Shown: in pieces, positions 15,132 through 22,981 of the stretch
Layout of the letters: each line of letters begins with the position of its first letter
How positions within the stretch are numbered: position 1 is the first letter of the stretch
Position numbers and translations under genes: made by a program
Origin: Bacillus_I endophytica_A
GTDB taxonomy: Bacteria; Bacillota; Bacilli; Bacillales; Bacillaceae_H
Direction of reading: 5' to 3'
Assembly (NCBI RefSeq): GCF_026790145.1
Contig: NZ_JALAMS010000043.1
Location: 1 to 49,534 of the forward strand
Length of the DNA: 49,534 nucleotides
Notes under the pieces: generated by a model
The model's input: only the letters and a program-made list of their open reading frames with translations
What the model was told of the DNA's origin: nothing
Database searches by the model: none

Positions 15132-15515
15132 ATGAAAATCATAGTTACCAGTATATTTGTACAAGATCAAGACAAGGCACTAGAGTTTTACTCAGAAACG
15201 CTGGGTTTTGTAAAAAAGGAGGACGTTCCCGTCGGTGAATTTAGGTGGATAACGCTAGTTTCTCCTAATGATCAAGGCGGTACGGAGCTCTTGCTCGAGC
15301 CGAATGTCCATCCAGCTGCTAGAGAGTATCAAAAGAAGATATTTAATGAAGGCATTCCAGCAACAATGTTTGGTGTTACAGATGTTCGTAAAGAGTACAA
15401 ACGACTAATGGAACAAGGCGTGAAGTTTACTATGGAGCCGACAAAAGTGGGCGAAGTCACACTGGCTGTCTTTGATGATACATGCGGCAACCTTATTCAG
15501 ATAGTTCAGAAGTAA
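15132..15515 (+). CDS. VOC (glyoxalase/bleomycin-resistance) family protein
   Basis: This 127-residue protein is one VOC unit made of two beta-alpha-beta-beta-beta repeats. It opens with VTSIFVQDQDKALEFYSETL, typical of Bacillus glyoxalase-like proteins, and ends with FDDTCGNLIQIVQK, which carries the Asp-x-x-Gly-Asn turn. Metal-ligand positions are only partly conserved, so it may be a binding protein rather than an enzyme. An AAAGGAGG site lies just upstream of the ATG at 15132. The frame is open further upstream, but that part has no ribosome binding site. Confidence 0.83.
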   Translation: MKIIVTSIFVQDQDKALEFYSETLGFVKKEDVPVGEFRWITLVSPNDQGGTELLLEPNVHPAAREYQKKIFNEGIPATMFGVTDVRKEYKRLMEQGVKFTMEPTKVGEVTLAVFDDTCGNLIQIVQK

Positions 15516-15613
15516 CTTTATCGAATAGGATTTGGTGCGTATCCTGTAACGGTGAAAGAGAACGATTCTACATTCTTATTAGACCAATTATAATCTTACA
15601 AGGACTGCATAGT

Positions 15614-15646
15614 TTGGAATCTCCCCCTTGTTAGGGGATAGATAAT
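15614..15646 (+). promoter_or_regulatory. Candidate MerR-type promoter of the SDR gene
   Basis: TTGGAA and TAGATA are 19 bases apart, and the spacer holds the dyad TCCCCCTTGTTAGGGGA. A long spacer with a GC-rich dyad is the mark of MerR-family-activated promoters. No merR gene is in the window, so the regulator would be elsewhere. Confidence 0.35.
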
Positions 15647-15730
15647 GTTTTTATATCTGTCTTTTTTATTTGGGAACAACTATATCTCCCGATGACCTTA
15701 TCTATGCGTCCTTCTATGGAGGATATTTTG

Positions 15731-16504
15731 ATGAATCACTTAAAAGAAAAGATTGCGATTATAACAGGAGCAAGTCGTCTAAAAGGCATAGGGGCTGCTA
15801 TTTGTAGAGAGTTAGCCGAAACAGGATATCATATATTTTTTACTTATTGGACGGATTATGATAAAGAAATGCCTTGGGACTTTGAATTAGATGAGCCAAT
15901 GATATTAAAAGAAGAGCTCGTGCAAAAAGGGGTCAGAGTGTCATGTATGGAGCTAGATTTATCTCATCCTAATGCACCTGAAAAACTTTTAAATAGAGTT
16001 ATTAAAGAACTTGGTCATCCCGATATCTTAATTAATAACGCAGCATTCTCAACAAATACCGAGTTTTCTAACTTAACTGCAGAAGAATTAGATAAACATT
16101 ATATGGTAAATGTTCGTGCGACAACACTTCTAAGTATTCAATTTGCTCAAAAGTTTAATAAGAACAGGGGAGGGAGAATCATCAATCTTACTTCCGGACA
16201 ATTTCAAGGACCAATGCCTGGCGAATTAGCCTATGCAACGACAAAAGGTGCTGTTGACGCTTTAACTATTACGCTATCAGCAGAACTTGCTCCTTTGGGG
16301 ATAACAGTCAATGCCATAAATCCAGGACCAACTGATACGGGGTGGATGACAGAACCGATTAAAAGTCACCTAAAACCATTGTTTCCTTTCGGTAGGATAG
16401 GTGAACCAAAAGATGTTGCAAAAACGATAAAGTTTCTAGTGAGTAATGAAGCGGATTGGATTACAGGTCAAATCATCCATTCAGAGGGTGGGTTTAAAAG
16501 ATAG
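15731..16504 (+). CDS. SDR family NAD(P)-dependent oxidoreductase
   Basis: This 257-residue classical short-chain dehydrogenase has the cofactor motif TGASRLKGIGAAI (about residues 12-24), NNAA at about 101-104, the catalytic Ser in NLTSG, and the YxxxK pair in YATTKGA. It has the C-terminal VNAINPGPTDTGW stretch and a GGF ending, like FabG-type reductases. It reduces or oxidises a carbonyl/alcohol; the substrate is not evident. The Arg-Leu-Lys insertion in the glycine motif is seen in a subgroup of Bacillus SDRs. I chose the ATG at 15731, with GGAGG nearby, instead of an ATG further up. See the possible MerR-type promoter upstream. Confidence 0.88.
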   Translation: MNHLKEKIAIITGASRLKGIGAAICRELAETGYHIFFTYWTDYDKEMPWDFELDEPMILKEELVQKGVRVSCMELDLSHPNAPEKLLNRVIKELGHPDILINNAAFSTNTEFSNLTAEELDKHYMVNVRATTLLSIQFAQKFNKNRGGRIINLTSGQFQGPMPGELAYATTKGAVDALTITLSAELAPLGITVNAINPGPTDTGWMTEPIKSHLKPLFPFGRIGEPKDVAKTIKFLVSNEADWITGQIIHSEGGFKR

Positions 16505-16513
16505 GTGAAACAA

Positions 16514-16730
16514 AAAGTCAATTCTATTAGAGAAAGACGGATTTTTCGATTGAGGAGAAAGGGAAACCAAATGTTGCTATGCTGTTCAAGGTAACTTTTT
16601 CGTAACAGATTTTGATGGTAACGATTGGGAGTTTCCCTATACCAAATCAGATAGTGAAGTTCAGCAAATTGGGGCTTCGGTAGAGGTGAAAAATAATAAA
16701 ACTCCATCTTTAAATTGTTTCTATTCTTAA
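16514..16730 (+). pseudogene. Decayed gene end, unknown family
   Basis: A frame with one internal stop reads CCYAVQGNFFVTDFDGNDWE and continues to a stop at 16730. It has the look of the C-terminal part of a real protein but lacks a start and has a stop in the upstream part. I cannot name the family. Confidence 0.35.
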
Positions 16731-16742
16731 CACAGTTTACTA

Positions 16743-16784
16743 AAAAAGACAGAGATTCCTCGGTGTGGAAGCTCTGTCTTACTT
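16743..16784. terminator. Terminator hairpin
   Basis: The stem AAGACAGAGNTT pairs with AAGCTCTGTCTT around an 11-base loop. It is flanked by A6 on the left and T-rich DNA on the right, so it can act in both directions. Confidence 0.65.
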
Positions 16785-16819
16785 TATAATATCTAATTTC
16801 TTAGTTCACACTACAAGGA

Positions 16820-17572
16820 GTATCGGCAGTGAAAAGGATTGGATAGCCAAGAGGATTGTTCCTATAACAATCGTTCTAGGAAGCATTCTAATGGTCAATT
16901 ATCCTCATTCTCTTTGATGAGTAGTATAAATCAATCCCAGGCTGTTACAACGGAATTTCCGCCAGAGTATTTTGCAAGATAAAATTCGGCTTGATCACCA
17001 TCGACATAATGACTGATATTTTTAAAGACATGACAACCATTTGAATCAAAATCATTACTACCTGCTGTTTTATAATAGAGACCTCTAATACCATTAGAAT
17101 ATACTGCATCATCTCGGTTATATGGATCTTCTTCATATAACTGATAAAAGCCTGATTGACTATTAGAGCTGAGACAAATTTTAAAATCGCCTCCACCTGA
17201 TAGAAAGATTTTACTTTGGTTGGTAAATTCATCGCTCCCTAGAGAATCCCAATCGCCGCTACCATATTGTGGAACAGTATTTGCAAATACAGAAGAAGGG
17301 ACGAACAACGCAACAATCAATGACATGACCAACACTTTAATTTTTTTCATAATTACCTCTCTCTTTTAATGTTTTTGAAATTTTTAACACATTTGTTCTG
17401 TGAGAAGTTATACCTGATTTTTTTCCCATTGTTGTTTTGTAATAAAAGGTTTGCTATTTTTGGGTTTTGGTTACCCTGACATTTAAGGTTAATACGAAAA
17501 ACATCAGAAATATAGGCTATTGAATGAGATATTAGAGACATGCATACTCTATACAAATCTAGCTAATATGAG
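16820..17572. repeat. Tandem duplication, copy 1
   Basis: This ~750-base unit contains the 16931 gene, its upstream region and a short frame downstream. It is repeated directly after itself at 17573-18352 with an offset of about 762. Coding parts are the most conserved; non-coding flanks have drifted. Confidence 0.85.
16931..17350 (-). CDS. Small secreted protein, paralogue 1
   Basis: This 139-residue protein has a signal peptide cut after VFA (about residue 23). The mature part is rich in Gly, Ser, Asp and aromatic residues and has exactly two Cys (in FKICLSS and SNGCHVF), which can form one disulfide. No known domain comes to mind; the strand-rich look suggests a small beta-fold. It is about 85% identical by eye to the gene at 17693, and the difference includes a three-base-codon deletion near ...AGSNDFDS. 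It may be an extracellular binding or toxin-like peptide, but that is a guess. A GAGAGGTAATT ribosome binding site precedes the ATG. Confidence 0.75.
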   Translation of the reverse strand: MKKIKVLVMSLIVALFVPSSVFANTVPQYGSGDWDSLGSDEFTNQSKIFLSGGGDFKICLSSNSQSGFYQLYEEDPYNRDDAVYSNGIRGLYYKTAGSNDFDSNGCHVFKNISHYVDGDQAEFYLAKYSGGNSVVTAWD

Positions 17573-17592
17573 TATGAGGAAGATTATCGTCA

Positions 17593-17682
17593 ATGAAAAG
17601 AATTGGAATATCCAAAAGGGTTGTTCCTATAACAATCGTTCTAGGAAACATTCTAATGACCAATTATCCTAATCCTCTTTGA
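17593..17682 (+). CDS. 29-codon ORF within the duplication, probably a relic
   Basis: The frame starts MKRIGISKRVVPITIVLGNI, ends LMTNYPNPL, and has GAGGAAG about 11 bases upstream. The same frame in copy 1 is broken by TAG after five codons. It looks like the basic and hydrophobic start of an exported protein. Loss in one copy argues it is not needed. Confidence 0.25.
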   Translation: MKRIGISKRVVPITIVLGNILMTNYPNPL

Positions 17683-17692
17683 CTAGTATAAA

Positions 17693-18118
17693 TCAATCCC
17701 AGGCTGTTACAGTGGAATTTCCGCTAGAATATTTGGCAAGATAAAATTCGGCTTGATCACCATCGACATAATTACCGATATTTTTAAAGACATGACAGCC
17801 ATTTGAATCAAAATCATTACTATCTGTACCTGCTGTTTTAAAGTAGGTACCTTTAATACCATTAGATATTACTTCATCATCTGGATTATACGGATCTTCT
17901 TCAAATAACTGATAATAGCCTGGTTGACTATTAGAACTGAGACACATTTTAAAATCGCCTCCACCTGATAGAAAGATCTTACTTTGATTGGTAAATTCAT
18001 CGCTTCCTAGAGAATCCCAATCACCGCTACCATATTGCGGAACAGTATTTGCAAATACAGAAGAAGGGACGAATAACACAACAATTAATGACATGACCAA
18101 CATTTTAATTTTCTTCAT
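17693..18118 (-). CDS. Small secreted protein, paralogue 2
   Basis: This 141-residue protein has the same plan as the 16931 product: a signal peptide ending at VFA, a strand-rich mature domain, and two Cys in the same places. Most differences are conservative, such as Ile/Met next to the first Cys and a Thr-Asp insertion in the AGTDSNDF loop. The two proteins would be exported together if both upstream regions are active. No promoter could be fixed, but about 200 bases upstream are shared between copies, including the phrase AAATCAGGTATAACCTCTCA. Confidence 0.75.
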   Translation of the reverse strand: MKKIKMLVMSLIVVLFVPSSVFANTVPQYGSGDWDSLGSDEFTNQSKIFLSGGGDFKMCLSSNSQPGYYQLFEEDPYNPDDEVISNGIKGTYFKTAGTDSNDFDSNGCHVFKNIGNYVDGDQAEFYLAKYSSGNSTVTAWD

Positions 18119-18350
18119 AATTACCTCTCTTTTTTAATGTTTTTATATTTTGATATTTCTAAAAATTTTAACATATTATACATATCCTTTCATGAGAGGT
18201 TATACCTGATTTTTTCTATTTGTTGTTTTGTAATAAAAGACTTGTCATTCTGTGAATTTGGTTACCTTGACATTTAAGGATAATGCGAAAAACATCAGAA
18301 ATATAGGTTATTGAACGAGATATTAGAGACATACATACTTATACAAATTC

Positions 18351-18394
18351 AGTTAACATAATGTGTCTTTTCCTTTAGGTATACTCTTACGAAT
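18351..18394. repeat. Family A repeat, copy 7 (core deleted)
   Basis: Both termini remain (AGTTAACATAATGT and CCTTTAGGTATACTCTTACG), but the hairpin core is missing. Confidence 0.5.
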
Positions 18395-18476
18395 GCGCCA
18401 CAGTCATTTATTTAGAATATATAAATTTCAATTTCATATGAAAAAGAATTAGCTCTGGGGCAAAAGCTTCAGAACC

Positions 18477-18722
18477 ATTATAAGTAATCTCTAAATCTTG
18501 GACATACTGGGACTATTACTCTAAAAAAGGTGTATGGATCGGTATGGAAAAGGAAAATTTGTTCAAAAGGAAGCTCTATCAGCCTGGTATTATGTTATTA
18601 AAGGTTAGATGGTACCTACGATACGACTTGAGCTTTCGTAGTTCGATGGAAATGATGGAGAATCTGGCTACCTTGAAGTTTTTGTACCAGAACAAATTTT
18701 TATTAACTGCTCATGGTAAAAT
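18477..18722 (+). pseudogene. Decayed gene end, unknown family
   Basis: One frame reads WTYWDYYSKKGVWIG, then shifts by one into VQKEALSAWYYVIKG. After two stops it ends with DGNDGESGYLEVFVPEQIF and INCSW. Together these look like the C-terminal 80 residues of one protein with a frameshift and two nonsense changes. I cannot name it. Confidence 0.4.
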
Positions 18723-18854
18723 GTAATTTGAAATATATAAATATGGGGTGCGAAAAGATATACACATATTTTTACTTCTTATACGATGGGGTAAATCATA
18801 AAAGTTCTTGTGTTGTCAATGAGTAAGCACTTGTTATTTGGAGGAGGTATAGTT

Positions 18855-20117
18855 ATGGTTTTAAGTGTATTCAAAACGTACAGATCATCTCTTATTCTGC
18901 TTGTCGCCATTTTAATTGGGGGGATAGCTGGATATGCTGTCGGGCCAGACGTAGCAGTTGTGAAGCCCTTTGGAGATTTATTTCTTAATTTAATGTTCAT
19001 GATTATTGTGCCACTTGTTTTTTTCAGTGTCGCTTCTGCGATTGCAAACATGAACGAAATGAAACGCCTTGGTAAAATTATGCTAGGTATTGCTGTTGTC
19101 TTCATCACTACTGCTGCTATTTCAGCGGTTTTAGGATTTATAGGAGCATCTCTTTATAATCCGTTACACAACGTAGATACTTCTGCCATTAAAGAATTAA
19201 TGGGAGATAGTGAAAATCCAGCAGAGAAAACGACATTTTTAAATCAGCTTGTTAATACGTTTACCGTCCCTGATTTTGTAAATTTATTTTCGAAAGAACA
19301 TATTTTACAATTAATTGTCTTTGCCATCATCTTCGGTATCGCTACGACGATGGCTGGAGAAAAAGGACAACCTATGGCTAAATTTTTGACTTCTGGTCAA
19401 GAAGTATCAATGAAAGTTGTTAAAATTGTCATGTACTATGCTCCAATTGGGTTAGGTTGCTATTTTGCTACTGTCGTAGGAGAGCTAGGTCCAAAAATCT
19501 TGCAGGGATATGCTAGGGCATTCATTCTTTACTTACTAATTGCAATTGTTTACTATTTTGGTTTCTTTACTCTATACGCATGGATGGCTGGTGGCAAAGC
19601 AGGAATTAAGCTGTTTTGGAAAAATGCAGCTGCTCCATCTATTACAGCTATTGCTACTTGTTCTTCTGCCGCATCTATTCCAGTTAATTTAGATGCAACG
19701 AAGAAAATGGGTGTACCGTTAGATATTGCTGAAACGGTTATTCCATTAGGAGCAAACACGCATAAAGATGGTTCTGTTATCGGTGGCATTCTAAAGATTG
19801 TTTTCTTATTTAGTCTATTTGGCAAAGATATGACGTCTGCTCCAAGTATTCTCAGTATTTTAGGCGTAGCCTTTTTGGTTGGCGCGGTAATGGGAGCTAT
19901 TCCTGGAGGCGGGATGATTGGTGAAATGTTAATTATTACGATTTATGGCTTTTCACCAGAAGTGCTGCCAATCATTGCTGTCATTTCAACGATTATTGAT
20001 GCTCCTGCGACACTGCTAAATAGTACGGGAAATACAGTAACAGCAATGCTTGTTACACGTTTTACAGAAGGTAAAGATTGGATTAATAAAATCAGGAATA
20101 ATAATAGAGTCGCCTAA
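18855..20117 (+). CDS. Dicarboxylate/amino-acid:cation symporter (DAACS family)
   Basis: This 420-residue inner-membrane symporter of the GltP/GltT/DctP type takes up glutamate, aspartate or C4-dicarboxylates with H+ or Na+. It has the DAACS hallmarks: a serine-rich re-entrant loop ATCSSAASIPV, PLGANTHKDGS (helix 7), and the C-terminal re-entrant and helix 8 region with IPGGGMIGE and DAPATLLNSTGNTV. Helices 1-6 fit the usual layout. An excellent GGAGGAGG site lies before the ATG at 18855; ATG codons further upstream lack one. It is monocistronic with a terminator. Substituted residues in the substrate site prevent choosing between amino acid and dicarboxylate. Confidence 0.9.
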   Translation: MVLSVFKTYRSSLILLVAILIGGIAGYAVGPDVAVVKPFGDLFLNLMFMIIVPLVFFSVASAIANMNEMKRLGKIMLGIAVVFITTAAISAVLGFIGASLYNPLHNVDTSAIKELMGDSENPAEKTTFLNQLVNTFTVPDFVNLFSKEHILQLIVFAIIFGIATTMAGEKGQPMAKFLTSGQEVSMKVVKIVMYYAPIGLGCYFATVVGELGPKILQGYARAFILYLLIAIVYYFGFFTLYAWMAGGKAGIKLFWKNAAAPSITAIATCSSAASIPVNLDATKKMGVPLDIAETVIPLGANTHKDGSVIGGILKIVFLFSLFGKDMTSAPSILSILGVAFLVGAVMGAIPGGGMIGEMLIITIYGFSPEVLPIIAVISTIIDAPATLLNSTGNTVTAMLVTRFTEGKDWINKIRNNNRVA

Positions 20118-20166
20118 ATGAAAAGGCAGGGAAAAAAGATTACTATCTGTTTTTCCTGCTTTTTGT
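20118..20166 (+). terminator. Terminator after the symporter
   Basis: The arm AAAGGCAGGGAAAAAAGAT pairs with ATCTGTTTTTCCTGCTTTTT (some mismatches), ending in a T-run. Confidence 0.7.
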
Positions 20167-20307
20167 TTTAAATAATAATCAATAAATGGAATAGTTCCTC
20201 TTTAGATACTGCACCAGAACCTTATAACACATATGTAAAAGTAGCTACAAATGCTTTGTAATAAGGTGTAAACACTAGTTAATATAAAATATGTTTGGGG
20301 AAGATAT

Positions 20308-20346
20308 AAAACAAAGGTGGCTTTTATAAAAGCCACCTTTGTTTAA
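20308..20346 (-). terminator. Terminator of the MFS gene at 20358
   Basis: A perfect 17-bp stem, AAACAAAGGTGGCTTTT and complement, has a 3-base loop. It sits just past the stop of the minus-strand MFS gene. The DNA on its left (ATATAAAATATGTTTGGGGA) resembles one end of the family A repeat. Confidence 0.85.
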
Positions 20347-20357
20347 ATTCTATATTT

Positions 20358-21632
20358 CTAGTGAGGAGTTTTTGTAGCAATACTGTTTGTCATATTATGT
20401 TCTAACATAGCTACATGCTTGGTTTTAGTAAAAAGTAGCCCACAAATGGCAATGACTAATTGTGTACCAATTAATACATAAAAGCCAGATGAAATATTGT
20501 CGTTTCCATTTAAGCTAATAATGTAGCCCATGATAGCCGGGATAAAGGCGGAGACGAAGTTCCCAAGTCCGTTGAGTATTCCATATGTACTTCCTACACT
20601 TGTGGGATCAGATAAATGTTGAACCAATGTTGGAATGGCAGCTCCTTGAATTCCCCAAAAACCATTGGCTAGTATAAGTCCTAAAATAATTATGATTATG
20701 TTGTTCGATGTGATCGTTAAGATGATGGACAAAGCAGTAGACAATCCGCCAACAAAAAATATCATGGTCATTTTTGTGTTGGCAATCCGATCAATAATAT
20801 ATCCACCCAAAAATTTGGATAAAATACTAAAGATGAATGGTAAAGAAGAGACAATGCCCATCTGTTTAATGGAAAAACCTTTTTCATCTAATAAATATGC
20901 TGGTAACCATGAACTGCTTCCCCATAGATAACTTAGTGTAGCGATTTCGATGATGAGTACCCATATAAGCCCTGGTGTTTTCAACGCGGTAGTAAAAGTA
21001 TTAGTTAACTGCTTGACAGATTTTTTACCCTTATTCTGATGTTGTTTAGATGGTTGAATGAAAAATAAAATGAGTGGTAGCCCAATTAATATATTAAGAG
21101 CACTTAATATATAGAAAGATGATACCCAACTAAATTGATAAATTAGAAAAGTGACAATGGGAAATCCAATGGATAGACCGATAGAGACCCCCATTGAACT
21201 AACTGCATTTGGCTTTCCTCTTTCATGGGAGTTAAAGTGTTCATTAATGTACATCGTTTTTAAAGAGAAAAGAGGTCCTTCGCTCCCCCCTAGAATAGCT
21301 CTGAAAATCAGTAAAATAAATATCGAACCTGCAAGAGGTGAGATTGCAGTGAAAATAGCCCATAAAAGAATGCTAAGAATCAATCCGCGGCGATATCCTA
21401 AAAAAGTTTCAAAAATTGGTGTTATAAAAAAAGCTGACAATCCGTAGCCTATTAAAAAAATCGTCATCAATTGACCTTGCAGAATTCTATCGTCGTGGAG
21501 TTCAAATGCTCTTAAAAAATCATTATTCGTGATTAAAACAGAAACGTTTATTCGATCAATGTAGGCAATAATAACAATCATTAATAGTGCTAAAACTCCT
21601 AACCATCTCTTTTGTAATGAAATCTTCTTCAT
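20358..21632 (-). CDS. MFS transporter, anion:cation symporter-like
   Basis: This 424-residue transporter has 12 predicted membrane helices in two halves with a central cytoplasmic loop (about residues 190-220, rich in Lys and Gln). The start YIDRINVSV, the early FLIGYGLSAFF and the GGSEGPLF segment in helix 4 match the anion:cation symporter family (hexuronate, glucarate or phthalate-type permeases). The substrate is not clear. I chose the ATG at 21632, which has AGGAGG just upstream; an earlier ATG does not. No catabolic gene is adjacent. Confidence 0.82.
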   Translation of the reverse strand: MKKISLQKRWLGVLALLMIVIIAYIDRINVSVLITNNDFLRAFELHDDRILQGQLMTIFLIGYGLSAFFITPIFETFLGYRRGLILSILLWAIFTAISPLAGSIFILLIFRAILGGSEGPLFSLKTMYINEHFNSHERGKPNAVSSMGVSIGLSIGFPIVTFLIYQFSWVSSFYILSALNILIGLPLILFFIQPSKQHQNKGKKSVKQLTNTFTTALKTPGLIWVLIIEIATLSYLWGSSSWLPAYLLDEKGFSIKQMGIVSSLPFIFSILSKFLGGYIIDRIANTKMTMIFFVGGLSTALSIILTITSNNIIIIILGLILANGFWGIQGAAIPTLVQHLSDPTSVGSTYGILNGLGNFVSAFIPAIMGYIISLNGNDNISSGFYVLIGTQLVIAICGLLFTKTKHVAMLEHNMTNSIATKTPH

Positions 21633-21982
21633 TAAAATCCTCCTCTTAAATTGTGTCATCAATAAATCTTTATTCACATTTCTCTATGTTGTTTTATATA
21701 TAAAACTATGTTTTATTTATTTAATATATAATAGAATATTCAGAAAGTATAGCCAATAAAATTCTGGTGTAAAGTTTACATTTATTTGGAAGAGGTATGT
21801 AGGTTAAATCCTTGTTTTTCTTATTGAATTAAAGGGGCAGGGAAGTTTAATAAAGGAATGAATTTTATGGTAAATTTAAATAGAAATAAGTAAGGTTTTT
21901 GTTTACAATAGCAGATTTAGACAAGCATAAGCAGAGATATGTTATTGAAGGAGATTATTAGAGGGAAGAAAGGGGCGGTTAG
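21633..21982. other. Divergent intergenic region
   Basis: This is A/T-rich DNA between the MFS gene and the divergent DinB gene. It must hold both promoters, but I could not fix boxes with confidence. No repeat or hairpin is present. Confidence 0.4.
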
Positions 21983-22507
21983 ATGAATTTTAATATGAAA
22001 GAAGCTACTGAGATTTTAGAGCGTACACCACAAACGTTAGAATATTTTTTATCTAATGTATCTGAAGGATGGTTGCAATGCAATGAAGGTGAAGGCACGT
22101 GGAATGTCTCAGAAGTAATTGAGCATCTCATTGAGGGAGAGAAAAATAATTGGATACCAAGGTTAGAAATAATTCTTCAGGAAGGGGAGAATAAACCATT
22201 TCCTCCCTTTGATCGATATTCACATTTAAACGAAAGGTCCGACAGATCGATTGAACAAAAACTGTTTGAATTTAAAGCGATTAGAATACAAAATATAACC
22301 AGACTTAATGGGCTTATTGAATCTCCCTTGTATCTTGAAAGAACGGGATTACACCCTGAGTTTGGTATAGTGAAGTTAAAAGAATTACTTTCTACGTGGG
22401 TTGTTCATGATTTAACGCACATTGCTCAAATTGTACGGGTAATGGCTGAGAGATACAGGGCAGACGTTGGGCCTTGGAAAGAATATTTGGGTATATTGAA
22501 GAGGTAA
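21983..22507 (+). CDS. DinB family protein (YfiT/DinB_2 type)
   Basis: This 174-residue four-helix-bundle protein has metal ligands His48 (VSEVIEHLIEGE), His142 and His146 (VVHDLTHIAQI). The W-N-V-S-E-V-I-E-H opening and the late D-L-T-H-I-A-Q motif are those of the DinB_2 branch, which includes Bacillus YfiT-like hydrolases and bacillithiol S-transferases. A GGGGCGG-like site precedes the ATG. It is not closely related to the DinB proteins at 10379 and 42682. Confidence 0.85.
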   Translation: MNFNMKEATEILERTPQTLEYFLSNVSEGWLQCNEGEGTWNVSEVIEHLIEGEKNNWIPRLEIILQEGENKPFPPFDRYSHLNERSDRSIEQKLFEFKAIRIQNITRLNGLIESPLYLERTGLHPEFGIVKLKELLSTWVVHDLTHIAQIVRVMAERYRADVGPWKEYLGILKR

Positions 22508-22637
22508 TGATGACAGGAGAAAAAGTTAACTTCTATAAATAAAATTCTCACTTCACATAATTTGAGTTATCAGAAGAAATTAAATAACCTGAGTCCATAT
22601 GAATATAGAACTCAGGTCGCTTAGGGGTGCTTTTTAC

Positions 22638-22666
22638 TACTGTCTACTTGACAGGGGTCACTTCAC
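22638..22666. mobile_element. Relic of an IS3-type insertion sequence end
   Basis: CTGTCTACTTGACAGGGGTCA resembles the inverted-repeat end of IS150-group elements, which carry a TGACCCC core near the tip (compare the intact end at 49422). It abuts a family A repeat and nothing else of the element remains. Confidence 0.3.
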
Positions 22667-22721
22667 TCAGTGACAACGAGTTTGCGCTTTTTCTTTTTGT
22701 TTATATATACTTTTACAGACG
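22667..22721. repeat. Family A repeat, copy 8 (right half)
   Basis: GTGACAACGAGTTTGCGCTT, then TTTCTTTTTGTTTATATATA and CTTTTACAGACG. The left arm is missing where the insertion-sequence relic lies. Confidence 0.6.
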
Positions 22722-22885
22722 AGTAGTGAAACATTATTTATATGACCAAAACATGAAGTTTAGAAAGAGTTGCATATTTTGCGCTAGTATCCGTAAACCT
22801 ATTATTAGAATATTGTCTATTCTCCTACGTATCGGTTTGCCCAAGCTTTTGATATATTTACTCAACTTTTCTCGTATGAACAAGT

Positions 22886-22981
22886 TCAAACATTAGATTC
22901 AATGGAACCGGCGTCTTTTAAGTGCTCATCTAGTATTGCATAGTCGCCGTGTTTATACGCTTTTAATCCTTCCTGAATGTC
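22886..22981 (-). pseudogene. C-terminal gene remnant overlapping the end of araR
   Basis: A 31-codon frame reads DIQEGLKAYKHGDYAILDEH, then LKDAGSIESNV and a stop. It begins directly after an in-frame stop and overlaps the last codons of araR in another frame. It looks like the C-terminus of an enzyme, probably once downstream of araR. I cannot name it. Confidence 0.35.

Larger units (their letters stand above)
17573..18352. repeat. Tandem duplication, copy 2
   Basis: This is the second unit of the ~760-base tandem duplication, holding the 17693 gene, a 29-codon plus-strand frame at 17593, and the shared upstream region containing GAAAAACATCAGAAATATAG. Confidence 0.85.

Noticed and set aside
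18544..18726. 60-codon plus-strand frame as a gene
   Set aside because: It is one frame of a decayed gene; the protein-like signal jumps between frames.
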